Shown: positions 8,940-17,450, numbered from the stretch's first letter. The stretch is 51,347 nucleotides of DNA from Armatimonadota bacterium (GCA_016789105.1 JAEURN010000010.1:1-51347), one strand, 5' to 3'. The notes: generated by a model from the sequence alone, not told the origin. Made by a program: numbers and translations.

Positions 8940-10064
8940 ATGACCACCATTGCCCTTGCCGCCGTCCTGTTGGCCAACGCCGATTCGGTCAGCACGAAAT
9001 TCGTCCCATCCGGCGCTACCGCCAAAGCTGGGGGTTACCGTCCGATTCGCTCCGATATGTCCCCGGCCAAGCCCTCCGGTGTCAAAAAGTTACCGGATGG
9101 TCTGGCTGAGCCCCGCTTCGGCTCTTTCACCTTTGGGACAGTCGCCGTCGGCTACGTCCTTTCGGGCGAAAAGCTCTTGGTCGATTCCAACCGGAATGGC
9201 GATTACACCGACGATGCCGCCCCGACTTGGGAAAAGCGGCAAAACGGTGTCTTCTCCGGTTCGGCAACCGTGGATATTGGGAAGGGACAACCTTCGGTCA
9301 TCAACTTCTACCACTTCGACGAAGAATCCCGAGGTGAGATGAAGGACGTCATGCTCTATTACGGGGACTTCGGTTATGAAGTCACGATCAACCTGGGGGG
9401 CAAGTCGTTCACCTCTTTCGTCCAAGGGGAAATCGAGCCGACCTCCACCTTTTGGATTGACCGGAACAGCGACGGCCGACCGAGCTACAACTATGAGATG
9501 GTCAACATGGGCAAGCCGTTCAATTTCACCGGCACCACCTATGTCCTTGATTTTGTCGGCGGGAAATTGTCATTGACAAAGTCGGCAACGCAGGTTCCCG
9601 AATCCCCGATGGCCCCGAACCTATCGGATGGCCAACCGGTGCTCCCATTCAAAGCCAAGGCGATGGATGGGACGGCCGTCGACTTCCCTGGCTCCTTTAA
9701 GGGCAAAGTGGTTCTCCTTGATTTTTGGGCGACATGGTGCGGGCCATGCCTGCAAGAAATGCCGAACGTGGTGGCCGCTTACAAAGAATTCCATGGCAAA
9801 GGGTTTGAAATTCTGGGCGTGACCTTGGACGACGACGATGCGACACCCCAGATCAACGACACCATGGCCAAGCACAACATGGACTGGAAACAGATCTACC
9901 AAGGCAAAGGTTGGGAGACGCCACTCGCGGTGAAATACGACGTGTCGGCGATCCCGTTTGCCTTGCTGGTGGACGGTTCGACCGGCAAGATCATCGCAAG
10001 CGGAAACGCGCTCCGGGGTGAAGGCCTGAAGAAAGCACTGTCATCGGCTTTGAAGGCAGACTAA
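8940..10064 (+). CDS. Exported TlpA/ResA-like thioredoxin-domain protein
   Basis: 374 residues from ATG at 8940, which has a GCGAGAGG ribosome site just upstream. A short hydrophobic leader (TTIALAAVLLANA) suggests export. Residues about 30-220 are a beta-rich region of unknown function with repeated Asp/Asn-Gly-Asp turns (DSNRNGDYTDD, DRNSDGRPSYN) that resemble calcium-binding loops. Residues about 230-374 are a thioredoxin fold with the redox motif WCGPC after LLDFWAT, the cis-proline region SAIPFALLVD, and the TlpA-type central insert. Such proteins reduce disulfides in the periplasm, for example during cytochrome maturation, but no cytochrome-biogenesis genes are nearby. Followed by a strong hairpin at 10077. 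Function of the N-terminal half is unknown. Confidence 0.85.
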   Translation: MTTIALAAVLLANADSVSTKFVPSGATAKAGGYRPIRSDMSPAKPSGVKKLPDGLAEPRFGSFTFGTVAVGYVLSGEKLLVDSNRNGDYTDDAAPTWEKRQNGVFSGSATVDIGKGQPSVINFYHFDEESRGEMKDVMLYYGDFGYEVTINLGGKSFTSFVQGEIEPTSTFWIDRNSDGRPSYNYEMVNMGKPFNFTGTTYVLDFVGGKLSLTKSATQVPESPMAPNLSDGQPVLPFKAKAMDGTAVDFPGSFKGKVVLLDFWATWCGPCLQEMPNVVAAYKEFHGKGFEILGVTLDDDDATPQINDTMAKHNMDWKQIYQGKGWETPLAVKYDVSAIPFALLVDGSTGKIIASGNALRGEGLKKALSSALKAD

Positions 10065-10076
10065 GCGCCGCTTGAT

Positions 10077-10114
10077 GGCCGATCCGACGGGGGCCCGTTG
10101 CTGTCGGATCGGCC
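10077..10114 (+). terminator. Probable terminator after the thioredoxin-like gene
   Basis: A perfect 12-bp stem: GGCCGATCCGAC at 10077-10088 pairs with GTCGGATCGGCC at 10103-10114 across a 14-base loop. It starts 12 bases after the stop codon. The following tract (CTATTC) is only weakly T-rich. The remaining gap to 10290 is AT-rich and should contain the pseudopilin promoter, with an imperfect inverted repeat CATTGTTAA...TTAACACAATG at about 10211-10242. Confidence 0.6.
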
Positions 10115-10290
10115 CTATTCATGCCGCAGGCCCCAAACTTTAACGTATTTTTCTGCCATTTTCCTGCTATCTAATCGAGCGCTAACATTTCATTAATCAT
10201 TTTGAATCTACATTGTTAACATTGAAATTCCTTAACACAATGTCAATGAACATTTCGTAGTATGGGCACTTGTCCGGAGGGACATTTCCC

Positions 10291-11169
10291 ATGAAATTCA
10301 GAGCCTTTACCCTGATCGAGCTCCTGGTTGTCATTGCAATCATCGCTATCCTTGCCGCCATCCTCTTCCCGGTTTTCGCCCAAGCCAAAGCCGCGGCGAA
10401 GAAGACCCAAGCGCTGAGCAACATGAAGCAGATCGCGACGTCCAGCCACATCTACGCTTCCGACTACGACGACCGCTTCCCTTCGCTTTACGACGGCCCC
10501 AACTGCGGCGGTGACCCCATCTGCACGATGTATCCCTACATCAAGAACCTGCAAATGTGGAGCGGCCACCGGCAAAACGGCCGTCCGAACAACATCACTT
10601 ACAATGCCACCACCGGCGCCTTCACCACCGACCGGAACGACATCGGTTACAACTGGGGTTGGGAAATCCGCGGTGCAGAAGGGATGCTGGATGAAGAAAA
10701 GTGCGCCAACGGCGGCCCGGTCCAAGGCTGCGTTGCTGGCCCGCTCGGTCGCCGCTACAACACGGGTAAATCCAACACCCAGTTCGTCAACCCGGCCGAT
10801 ATGTTCGCCTTTGGCAACACCTACGACACGCCCCGCCAAACAATGGGCGGCATCGACTGGTTCTTCGACGACTATCCCGGTGGCACCAAAAACAGTGGCA
10901 TCTACTTTGGTGGCAAGATCACCGTGGCCTTTGCCGACAGCCACGCCAAGGTCATTGCGTGGAAAGGCGGCCAAGCCACCCTTCCCGGCTCCGGCACCGT
11001 TTTGATCGGTTCGCCCAAGAGCTTTGACCAACGGGCTAAAGGCTATTGCGCCGACCCGGATGCCACCATCCACCCGTACCCGCGCGATGGGTTCCCGCTC
11101 GGCTTCGTTGTCTGCAAAGACTTCGTCGCCCTTCCGGAAGCTGTCGGCGTCACCTGGTGGAACGACTGA
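10291..11169 (+). CDS. Pseudopilin-like protein 1 (type II N-methylation signal)
   Basis: 292 residues. The N-terminus [20 protein letters not shown] is a class III prepilin signal: short basic leader, cleavage before F, E at +5, and a 20-residue hydrophobic helix, followed by [20 protein letters not shown]. The globular part has SDYDDRFPSLY after the helix, several cysteines (NCGGDPIC) and a C-terminal segment FADSHAKV that is a degenerate form of the H-x9-DG ending common in DUF1559-like surface proteins. ATG at 10291 is preceded by CGGAGGG at a good distance, so the upstream TTG at 10270 is rejected. Members of this family are abundant in Armatimonadota and Planctomycetota and are presumed exported by a type II/IV pilin-like route; their role is unknown. 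No pilus or secretion genes are adjacent. Two paralogues lie at 25260 and 29648. Confidence 0.88.
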   Translation: MKFRAFTLIELLVVIAIIAILAAILFPVFAQAKAAAKKTQALSNMKQIATSSHIYASDYDDRFPSLYDGPNCGGDPICTMYPYIKNLQMWSGHRQNGRPNNITYNATTGAFTTDRNDIGYNWGWEIRGAEGMLDEEKCANGGPVQGCVAGPLGRRYNTGKSNTQFVNPADMFAFGNTYDTPRQTMGGIDWFFDDYPGGTKNSGIYFGGKITVAFADSHAKVIAWKGGQATLPGSGTVLIGSPKSFDQRAKGYCADPDATIHPYPRDGFPLGFVVCKDFVALPEAVGVTWWND

Positions 11170-11174
11170 TCCCC

Positions 11175-11405
11175 ATGAAAGGAGTCGCTTTCCTCATCTG
11201 CGCATTCGGCCTGGGCTTTGCCCTGGCCGGGTGCGCCAGCGAAGAACCGGCCCCCAAGGAGTCGGATGCTTCCAAAGCCGCGGCCCAAGAGTCGGCATCC
11301 AAATGGACGCCGGAACAAATCGAAGCTTTTGGCAAGGCCCATGAGCGGGCCAAGACCGGAGCCGATGAAGGCCCGGGCGGCCCGGAACAGAGCGAAGGCA
11401 AATAA
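11175..11405 (+). CDS. Small lipoprotein, function unknown
   Basis: 76 residues beginning MKGVAFLICAFGLGFALAGC. The lipobox LAGC at residues 17-20 predicts cleavage before the cysteine and lipid anchoring. The mature part is short, charged and low-complexity (Glu, Lys, Ala, Pro) with a helical WTPEQIEAFGKAHERAK stretch and a glycine/glutamate-rich tail. The ATG is six bases after the pseudopilin stop, so the two are probably one transcript; a clear terminator follows at 11429. I do not recognise a family. Confidence 0.7.
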   Translation: MKGVAFLICAFGLGFALAGCASEEPAPKESDASKAAAQESASKWTPEQIEAFGKAHERAKTGADEGPGGPEQSEGK

Positions 11406-11428
11406 CCAATTCGCACGTGGAATCTCAT

Positions 11429-11460
11429 GCCGCCGGTTTCGCAGCCGGCGGCTCTTTTAT
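11429..11460 (+). terminator. Intrinsic terminator after the lipoprotein gene
   Basis: GCCGCCGG at 11429-11436 pairs with CCGGCGGC at 11445-11452 around an 8-base loop, followed by TCTTTTAT. It closes the pseudopilin-lipoprotein unit and lies 13 bases from the end of the convergent beta-helix gene. Confidence 0.85.
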
Positions 11461-11472
11461 TCGCGGATGATC

Positions 11473-13845
11473 TTAGTCTTTGGATAACCGGGCCTGCAGG
11501 GTGGAATATCCGTCCAGCTCAAAGTGCTCAATCCGGAATGTGTGGCGGCCTGCTTCCAACTTTAGTCTGATCTCTTCTGACTTTGGCCCATGCCAAGTCC
11601 AATCTTCAAACACCACTTTGCCATCCACCAAGACCCGGACTCCGTCGTCGCTGGTCACGGTGAGCGTATAGGCGCCGGCCTCCGTGGTTGCCCGGCCCTC
11701 GGCCAATGTGGCAAACCCGTCGGCATTCACGCCTTTCATGGGCGACCCGGACCAGGCACCGTCCAGGGATTGCGTGCGCATGGACGCCGCCGGCTCGGTT
11801 TCATAGATTTTCCGGAATGCCTCGGGGTCTTTCCGCGGGTCGTTGGCCAGCCGGTCGTAATTGAAGAAATCGACCGACCAACTGACGGGAATGCTCCGAT
11901 CGGCATAGCCGAAAGCCACTGTGCGGCCGGCCGGCGTTTCAATCCCCCGATAGTCCACCGTCTTGGCGCCGACATACGTCATGGCAACTTTGAATTGGCC
12001 CGGGGATTTGACAAGAATCCGGTCGTCCATCAAACCGGTGAGGGGACCATTCATGAACGGGGGTTCGGCGGGGATAACGCCGTTCCAAGCCGGATCCATT
12101 TTGAGATAGACGCCGTTTTCAACGCCTTCAAGGGTCCACTTTCCTTTGGGCCCGACAACCCGGAAGACGTAATACTTTTGTTGGTCGGGGGTGTCGTACC
12201 AATCTTCGAGCCACAACACGGGCGACCGGAAATCCACGGGCCCCCATTCGTCGACGAGGATTTCAGTCCTGCCCCGGCGGGCTTTCATCCCCAGGAACGG
12301 GATGTTTCCCCCATCGAGGGGGGCGACATAGGATCGGCGCACCATGTCATTGGTGGTGGCCACGGGGTTCCACGAGATTTGTCGGAGGGTGTCGGCAAAA
12401 AGTTTTTCGTTCCCACCGCGCCGGAGCACGAGGCCATTCCTCCCCATATAAGTGTCCCCCTTGGGCCCCGCCGCCATTTCAACCCGATCCCGTTTGACCC
12501 CTTCCGGCCAAATCGTCTCATCTGGGGCACGGTAGTCTGACCCTTGGTCATTGAGTCCAGAATTGCCGGGGCCCAACTCGAAAATCTTTCCAAAGGTTTC
12601 GACAGAGTTATCAGAAAAGGAAACATTCTCGGTTCGGGTGATGGAATAGACCAGTTCCCCGATTCCGGCAAAAGCGTTTTGGCCAATGACGTAATCCCGG
12701 CTCCGGGTGTCGTGGTTTTTGGGGTAGCCCCATTCAGGGTCTTCCGATTCCTTCCGCCACAAGTTGATGCCAACCGTGTCCCGGAAGAAGGCGTTGGCGA
12801 TGATGCGGTTTTCTTGGCCGTGTTCGATGGCGATGGCCTCGCCATTCAAGCCGAAGACATTGCCAATGAAATCGGAGTTGTAACTGTAGCCCCCCCAAAC
12901 GCCGTGCCAGCACTCAAGCACCAGGTTGTTGACGAACTTGTTGCGGCTAAAGGTGGCTTCGATGCCGTTGGTTGGGGCGTGGCTGAAATCGTTGCCATAG
13001 AACAAGTTGTCGTTGCAGCCGCCCTTGCCGGTGTCCATCGTGGTTTGGCCGGCCCACAAAAACAGCCCGTCTCCCCCATGAGTGATGGAGTTGTAGGCCA
13101 CGGTGTTGTTCGAGCTTTGCTCATACATCAGCAGGCCCGCTGAATCCTGGCCCCGGTTGTAAAACCGGTGCGAATAGCCCCGCACGCACCAATCGATGTT
13201 GTTGTGCATGATGCGGTTATGCGAACTGCGGTACATGCCGATCCCCAGCGAGCTGAGAAAGGTGAATTCGTTGTTCCACACCAGTCCTTTGGAGCAATTG
13301 GCCATCATAAGCCCATTGCCGCCTCCGGTGATGGTGTTCCCCCGAACCTCGAAATCTGTGCACGACTTCAAGTAGATGCCGGCACCATAGCCGAACCACT
13401 CATCAGATTCGTTGTGGTGGTAGCTCATCCAATCGGAGAGGTCTTCTTTCAAGCGACCGCTTTTGAGGTGGGCCTTCCAGTTGTAGCTGAAGTCGCCATC
13501 GATGAGTTTGAACTTCGCCGCGCTTTCTGCGTAGAGCCCGACTTTGAACCCGCGGACGGTTGCCCCGGTGATTTCGATGTTCTTGCCCCGGGCAGAGATC
13601 CCGAACCCCGCCCGTTTGTCGGGCTCTGAATCCGCCGGGGTGCCCCGGAGGACGGCGTCCCTGAAATCGATTGTGATGTTGTCGCCTTCGATCCGGATGG
13701 CGGCCTTGGCCGGGCTTTCCCCTCCCGCAACCAGGTAATCACCTGGTTTGATCCGGCACGATGACTTGATCACGAGCCCAGGCTTGAGGGTGACTTCCGG
13801 CAGGTCGCTGGAAAGGGGGCGGCTCATCAGCAAGAACGATAGCAC
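11473..13845 (-). CDS. Secreted right-handed beta-helix protein with C-terminal PA14-like domain
   Basis: 790 residues. A weak hydrophobic N-terminus (MLSFLLMSRPL) may be a short signal. Residues about 25-430 are a parallel beta-helix of the NosD/pectate-lyase-like type: repeated short strands with Asn turns such as IRIEGDNITIDF, IEITGATVRGF, FEVRGNTITGGGNGLM, NRIMHNNID, NNTVAYNSITHGGDGLFL and NRIIANAFFRDTVGINL. Residues about 430-680 have no obvious family. The last about 100 residues resemble PA14 (GAYTLTVTSDDGVRVLVDG, then LKLEAGRHTFRIEHFE), usually a carbohydrate-binding module. A polysaccharide-binding or -processing role at the cell surface is inference; no catalytic residues can be named. 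Transcribed alone, with a terminator hairpin just upstream at 13867 that separates it from the sigma gene. Confidence 0.82.
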   Translation of the reverse strand: MLSFLLMSRPLSSDLPEVTLKPGLVIKSSCRIKPGDYLVAGGESPAKAAIRIEGDNITIDFRDAVLRGTPADSEPDKRAGFGISARGKNIEITGATVRGFKVGLYAESAAKFKLIDGDFSYNWKAHLKSGRLKEDLSDWMSYHHNESDEWFGYGAGIYLKSCTDFEVRGNTITGGGNGLMMANCSKGLVWNNEFTFLSSLGIGMYRSSHNRIMHNNIDWCVRGYSHRFYNRGQDSAGLLMYEQSSNNTVAYNSITHGGDGLFLWAGQTTMDTGKGGCNDNLFYGNDFSHAPTNGIEATFSRNKFVNNLVLECWHGVWGGYSYNSDFIGNVFGLNGEAIAIEHGQENRIIANAFFRDTVGINLWRKESEDPEWGYPKNHDTRSRDYVIGQNAFAGIGELVYSITRTENVSFSDNSVETFGKIFELGPGNSGLNDQGSDYRAPDETIWPEGVKRDRVEMAAGPKGDTYMGRNGLVLRRGGNEKLFADTLRQISWNPVATTNDMVRRSYVAPLDGGNIPFLGMKARRGRTEILVDEWGPVDFRSPVLWLEDWYDTPDQQKYYVFRVVGPKGKWTLEGVENGVYLKMDPAWNGVIPAEPPFMNGPLTGLMDDRILVKSPGQFKVAMTYVGAKTVDYRGIETPAGRTVAFGYADRSIPVSWSVDFFNYDRLANDPRKDPEAFRKIYETEPAASMRTQSLDGAWSGSPMKGVNADGFATLAEGRATTEAGAYTLTVTSDDGVRVLVDGKVVFEDWTWHGPKSEEIRLKLEAGRHTFRIEHFELDGYSTLQARLSKD

Positions 13846-13866
13846 AGGCCGATTGTACTAAAGGAA

Positions 13867-13895
13867 CCGGCTCCCGGGTTTGATCCGGGAGCCGG
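13867..13895 (-). terminator. Intrinsic terminator after the first ECF sigma gene
   Basis: CCGGCTCCCGG at 13867-13877 pairs exactly with CCGGGAGCCGG at 13885-13895 (7-base loop). Read on the minus strand it follows the sigma gene by 25 bases and is trailed by TTCCTTTAG, a fair T-tract. Confidence 0.75.
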
Positions 13896-13919
13896 TTTGG
13901 CATGGGATGCCGAAGTGTA

Positions 13920-14555
13920 TCAGGCCGAAAAGGCCACCAGGCCGCCGTCCAAATCTTTGCGGAGCAGGGCCCGTGCGCGGAACAGCCAGCTTTTGATCGT
14001 GCCTTCTGGCTTACCCAAAAGTTCGGCGATCTCGTTGACATCGAGGTGTCGGTAATGCCGCATCAAAATGATCTCGCGATACCGTTTGGGCAGCCGGGTG
14101 ATTGCCGCACGGAGGGTTTCTGAAGAAGCCGACGCCTCGAAGTCCCCGGCGACGTCGGATCGTTCATCGAACAACGCGTGCTCGTAGGTCTCGATGTTTT
14201 CGCTCCGGTTGCGCCGGGCCCGGATGATGTCCACGCAGCAGTTGCTGCAGATTCGCATCAGCCAGGGCAACATCGGCCGGCCGGATTTGAAGTTCCCGAT
14301 GGCGCGGCAGGCTTTGAGGAACGTGTCTTGCACGGCGTCTTGGGCATCGTCTCCGTCCCGGAGGATCCGGCTGGCGTGGGCCAAAATGGCCGGCCTGTGC
14401 ATTTCCACCAAGAGTTCGAAGGCGATCCTTTCGCCAGCTTGTGCCCGGGCGATCAGGTGTTCCTCCCATTCTGGGATTCGTTTTAAGGTTGTGTTCTTGC
14501 GGTCCACAGCCTGATGGTAATAGAGTTTTTGCCGCCACCAAACAATTGGGACCAT
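13920..14555 (-). CDS. ECF-type RNA polymerase sigma factor
   Basis: 211 residues. Region 2 is visible from about residue 50 to 115, with DAVQDTFLKACRAIGNFK and LPWLMRICSNCCVDIIRARR, and region 4 from about 150 to 205 with LPKRYREIILMRHYRHLDVNEIAELLGKPEGTIKSWLFRAR split by the usual helix-turn-helix spacing. The first about 30 residues (MVPIVWW...) are not part of the fold; the ATG at 14555 lacks a clear ribosome site and a GTG at 14507 is an alternative start. No anti-sigma gene follows it; instead a membrane-anchored protein gene starts 56 bases away on the opposite strand and could be a partner or target. Confidence 0.9.
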   Translation of the reverse strand: MVPIVWWRQKLYYHQAVDRKNTTLKRIPEWEEHLIARAQAGERIAFELLVEMHRPAILAHASRILRDGDDAQDAVQDTFLKACRAIGNFKSGRPMLPWLMRICSNCCVDIIRARRNRSENIETYEHALFDERSDVAGDFEASASSETLRAAITRLPKRYREIILMRHYRHLDVNEIAELLGKPEGTIKSWLFRARALLRKDLDGGLVAFSA

Positions 14556-14611
14556 AACGGGCCTATCGATGGACTCCAGTAATAGGACCTGACGTACCGA
14601 GAATCCCCTTT

Positions 14612-15478
14612 ATGAGGGCACGGACGCTAGGTTACGTTTTTGCTGCGCTCACCCCTGTGTGGCTCCTGACCTTGTTGGCAATCCAAGGGCGTTTCTTTGT
14701 TTCACCGCACACATTTGTGGAATATGGCCCCGAAACTTCTCGGGGGATCTTGGGGTATTCCGGCGCGATCCGGTTCACGGAACGCAATTCCGAGGGGCTC
14801 GACTACCTGGACAAGCAGGTGCTGGACGAAACCTATGACCGATGGGTGAAGTACGACACCGAGGGCCTGTTGCCCACCGTTGAACCGATTGCCACGGACG
14901 ACGACGGCACCACCGGTTTCCGCCAGGAGGTTGAAGGAGCGCGGCGCCTGGTGATCAATGCCTTGCAACGGGATATGCGCCGGCAGCGCAAGCAGGGCAA
15001 TCTCCCTGAATCGGCCCGGCGGGCAACCCAAGTGCTGCGAATGGCCTCGATCGCAAAATACAGCTCGTCCTATTCGGCATTCTATGGTTCGTCCACCCAG
15101 CTCTATGCTATCGGATTCTTTTCGGAGATCGAAGGCAAGCTGCCGTCCAGTGCGCGCCTTGAATTTTGGGAGGCGCTCAATGAAACCGAGGCCGACCCGG
15201 AGACGATCAAGCGGACGGCGATGCACCTGGTCTCGCTATCTGAGCTGGATTTGATGCCGGCCAAGGCGGAAATGCCGACCAAAACGCAGGTGCAGATGAT
15301 GCTGGCCAACGACCAGACAGCCACCCGCTACACCTTGGGGCCGAACGCCCAGGGCTACTTGTTGGCCGAGAGTTACCGGGTCGCCTACCAAAGCGAACTC
15401 CACCTTGAGGCCGAGCTCAAGCGCCGCCGGGTGACGGCGCTCAATTCGAATTCAGGATCGAAATCCCGTCTTCCCTAA
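14612..15478 (+). CDS. Membrane-anchored protein of unknown function
   Basis: 288 residues. A single hydrophobic segment at about residues 7-28 (LGYVFAALTPVWLLTLLAIQG) is followed by a mostly helical, charged domain with no cysteine pairs or catalytic motif I can name. A central basic stretch (LQRDMRRQRKQGNLPESARRATQVLRM) and C-terminal ELHLEAELKRRR suggest helices. It is divergent from the ECF sigma gene with only 56 bases between start codons, so the two share a promoter region. Its 3' end overlaps the convergent anti-sigma gene by 38 bases. Not recognised; co-regulation with the sigma factor is inference from position. Confidence 0.65.
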   Translation: MRARTLGYVFAALTPVWLLTLLAIQGRFFVSPHTFVEYGPETSRGILGYSGAIRFTERNSEGLDYLDKQVLDETYDRWVKYDTEGLLPTVEPIATDDDGTTGFRQEVEGARRLVINALQRDMRRQRKQGNLPESARRATQVLRMASIAKYSSSYSAFYGSSTQLYAIGFFSEIEGKLPSSARLEFWEALNETEADPETIKRTAMHLVSLSELDLMPAKAEMPTKTQVQMMLANDQTATRYTLGPNAQGYLLAESYRVAYQSELHLEAELKRRRVTALNSNSGSKSRLP

Positions 15479-16298
15479 CGCTGATGCTGAGCGATTGGGG
15501 GTTCAGTTTGGTTGAGATGGCCGCGGTGTCATCCGACGTGTCAAAGTCCCAAGAATATAGCTTGTCGCGATCCTTTGCGCGGACGATGATGGGGGTGCGG
15601 AACGTTCCCGCGATCGCAACGGCAAGGTCAAGGACATTGCCGCTGCCTTTCAGTTCTTCGCCTTGTTGGCTCCCCGGCAAGGCGATGACGAGTTTTTCGC
15701 CATTACGGTTGTCAAAGACTCCATAGGCTCTGGCTGTTTGGGATTCGATCTGCAACGATTGCATGACCTTTCCTCCCACGACGTCGATTTTGCCGAGCTC
15801 CGAATTGTCCGCGATGTCACGGAGGGAGTAGGTTGCGTTCTTGCCGTTGCGGATGGAGATGGAAAGGGACTTGCCATCAGCTACGAGGTCAACATATTCC
15901 GCGGCGGACTTTGCCTGTCCTGGGATGGGCACTGGCGTAGCGATCGAATTTTCACCGGCCCGGTTGTTGAGGCTGGCGACAGTCGCGATCACGGCAATGG
16001 CGGCGATCCCACCGACGAGGGCGAGCCGCCACTGGCCCCAAAATGAGACCTTTTGGTATTGTTTTTCTTCCCACGCCTGAAGATCGAGCCGGGCCATGAT
16101 TTTTTCATGGAGGTCGACGGGGATTTCCACATCGGGGGCCGGCTCCTCGAGCAGGCTCATGGTTGCGCAAAATTCTTCGTATTCCGCCTTGAGATCCGGG
16201 TCGTCGAGCAATGCGCGTTCAAAGGCTTCTTTGATGCCTCCGCCCAGTTCGCCTTCATAGTAGGCGCTAAAGAAATCCCTGGCTTTGGTTGCGTTCAT
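15441..16298 (-). CDS. Anti-sigma factor, single-pass membrane protein
   Basis: 285 residues. Cytoplasmic N-terminal helical domain (residues 1-85: AYYEGELGGGIKEAFERAL, then DLKAEYEEFCATMSLLEEP) typical of anti-sigma proteins but without the HxxxCxxC zinc motif; one membrane helix at about 90-110 (LALVGGIAAIAVIATVASL); and a periplasmic domain of about 170 residues. It follows the ECF sigma gene with a 46-base gap and has a good AAGGAGC ribosome site. By family logic it holds the sigma factor at the membrane until a surface signal triggers release. The periplasmic sensor domain is not recognised. The last 38 bases overlap the convergent gene at 14612-15478. Confidence 0.82.
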   Translation of the reverse strand: MNATKARDFFSAYYEGELGGGIKEAFERALLDDPDLKAEYEEFCATMSLLEEPAPDVEIPVDLHEKIMARLDLQAWEEKQYQKVSFWGQWRLALVGGIAAIAVIATVASLNNRAGENSIATPVPIPGQAKSAAEYVDLVADGKSLSISIRNGKNATYSLRDIADNSELGKIDVVGGKVMQSLQIESQTARAYGVFDNRNGEKLVIALPGSQQGEELKGSGNVLDLAVAIAGTFRTPIIVRAKDRDKLYSWDFDTSDDTAAISTKLNPQSLSISVREDGISILNSN

Positions 16299-16344
16299 TG
16301 ATCAAGCTCCTTGGCTGCGGCCCATGCTCTTGTTGCGTTTGACC

Positions 16345-16932
16345 TCACCCTAATGAGAAAAGTTCCGAGTTCTGGGACAAAATGTCCCGAAGCGCTACCC
16401 GGGCGCGGTTGAGCCGGCTCTTGACGGTCCCAATTGGGAGATCCAAGGTTTCGGCGATGTCTTCGTAGCTCAGCGATTCGACGTGGTACATGACGAGCAT
16501 CGCCTGCTGGTATTCGGGCATCAGGGCCAGTGCATTTTGAACAGCGGCTTCGCGAGCGTTGCGTTCCGCGATTTCGGCCGGGCCGTCCGCCTCGTCCTCG
16601 AACTGCCGCTCGATTTCCCCTCCCCCGGTTTGAACGGATTGGTCAAGGCTGAGGTTTTTGGATTCTTTGTCGCGCTTCTTCCGGTCTAGGTAACAGTTCG
16701 TGACGATGCGGTAAAGCCAGGTGCCGAACGCGCTTTGCCCCCGGAAGTTTTTGAGGGCGCTGTTGATGCGGACGAATGCATCGGCAACAACGTCGGCCGC
16801 CAAATCGGGGTTGTTCGTCAATCGATAGGCATACCGGTACGCTCGTTCCTGATAATCGGAGACGAGTTCATTCAGGGCTTCACGGTCGCCTTTTTGCGCC
16901 CGCTCGATGAGCATTTGGTCGCGTTGGGACAT
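16345..16932 (-). CDS. ECF-type RNA polymerase sigma factor
   Basis: 195 residues. Region 2 about residues 22-90 (YRYAYRLTNNPDLAADVVAD, then FGTWLYRIVTNCYLDRKKR) and region 4 about 130-185 (LMPEYQQAMLVMYHVESLSY, then IAETLDLPIGTVKSRLNRAR). The ATG shares one base with the TAA of the DUF4446 gene (TAATG), so translation is coupled; the anti-sigma gene follows 46 bases later. Order DUF4446, sigma, anti-sigma is one operon. The acidic, glycine-rich linker between regions 2 and 4 (residues 98-122) is longer than in minimal ECF factors. Its regulon cannot be told from this sequence. Confidence 0.93.
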   Translation of the reverse strand: MSQRDQMLIERAQKGDREALNELVSDYQERAYRYAYRLTNNPDLAADVVADAFVRINSALKNFRGQSAFGTWLYRIVTNCYLDRKKRDKESKNLSLDQSVQTGGGEIERQFEDEADGPAEIAERNAREAAVQNALALMPEYQQAMLVMYHVESLSYEDIAETLDLPIGTVKSRLNRARVALRDILSQNSELFSLG

Positions 16933-17450
16933 TACAAACCGATCTTGGGCCGGTTCCTCCCGGCCACTGCCTCCTCAAGCGCCTGCTCTTCTTCGGCGGT
17001 CATGGCCATATCGGAACGCCCGGCCCTCAACGTTTTGCCAAAGACGCGGCAATCCATACGCCCGACTTGGCTGGTGACCAACGCCCCGTCCCCGTTTTCG
17101 TCGCAGATCGCCAGGGCGAAGCTCTGACCCCCGCCCACATCGTCGAACGCGTCGTACCGAATCAATCCGACATACCGTTTGGATTGCATCAATTTGCCTT
17201 CCGCAACCTTAAGACGTTCGGAAAGCCCTTGGATCTCAGAATCCGTGCGGGCCGAATTCCGGAGCTGCTGTTGCAAAACCTGCTCCAGGTTCCCCGTTTC
17301 GACACCGTCGGCCAGCTGGATCCAAAGACCTTCCAACCGTTTGAACCGGGAATTGAGGCGGGCAACTTGAACCCCCAAGGCAACCACACTGGCCAGCAAC
17401 ACCGCCACCACGGCGGGCACAAGCCAAGGAACTGAATTCAGCCAATCCAT
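16932..17450 (-). CDS. DUF4446 family membrane-anchored protein
   Basis: 172 residues. An N-terminal membrane helix (WLVPAVVAVLLASVVALGVQ, about residues 9-28) is followed by a coiled-coil-prone segment (about 30-90) and the DUF4446 core KRYVGLIRYDAFDDVGGGQS, then FALAICDENGDGALVTS and an arginine-rich C-terminus. The family is widespread in Firmicutes and related phyla and has no settled function. The ATG at 17450 matches the family start; the same frame stays open upstream but that extension is antisense to lepB and is rejected. It is the first gene of the sigma/anti-sigma operon and divergent from lepB (69-base gap). Confidence 0.85.
   Translation of the reverse strand: MDWLNSVPWLVPAVVAVLLASVVALGVQVARLNSRFKRLEGLWIQLADGVETGNLEQVLQQQLRNSARTDSEIQGLSERLKVAEGKLMQSKRYVGLIRYDAFDDVGGGQSFALAICDENGDGALVTSQVGRMDCRVFGKTLRAGRSDMAMTAEEEQALEEAVAGRNRPKIGL

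Noticed and set aside
11590-12540. Plus-strand open frame of 316 codons inside the beta-helix gene
   Set aside because: His/Pro/Gly-rich shadow of a well-supported minus-strand gene with recognisable repeats.
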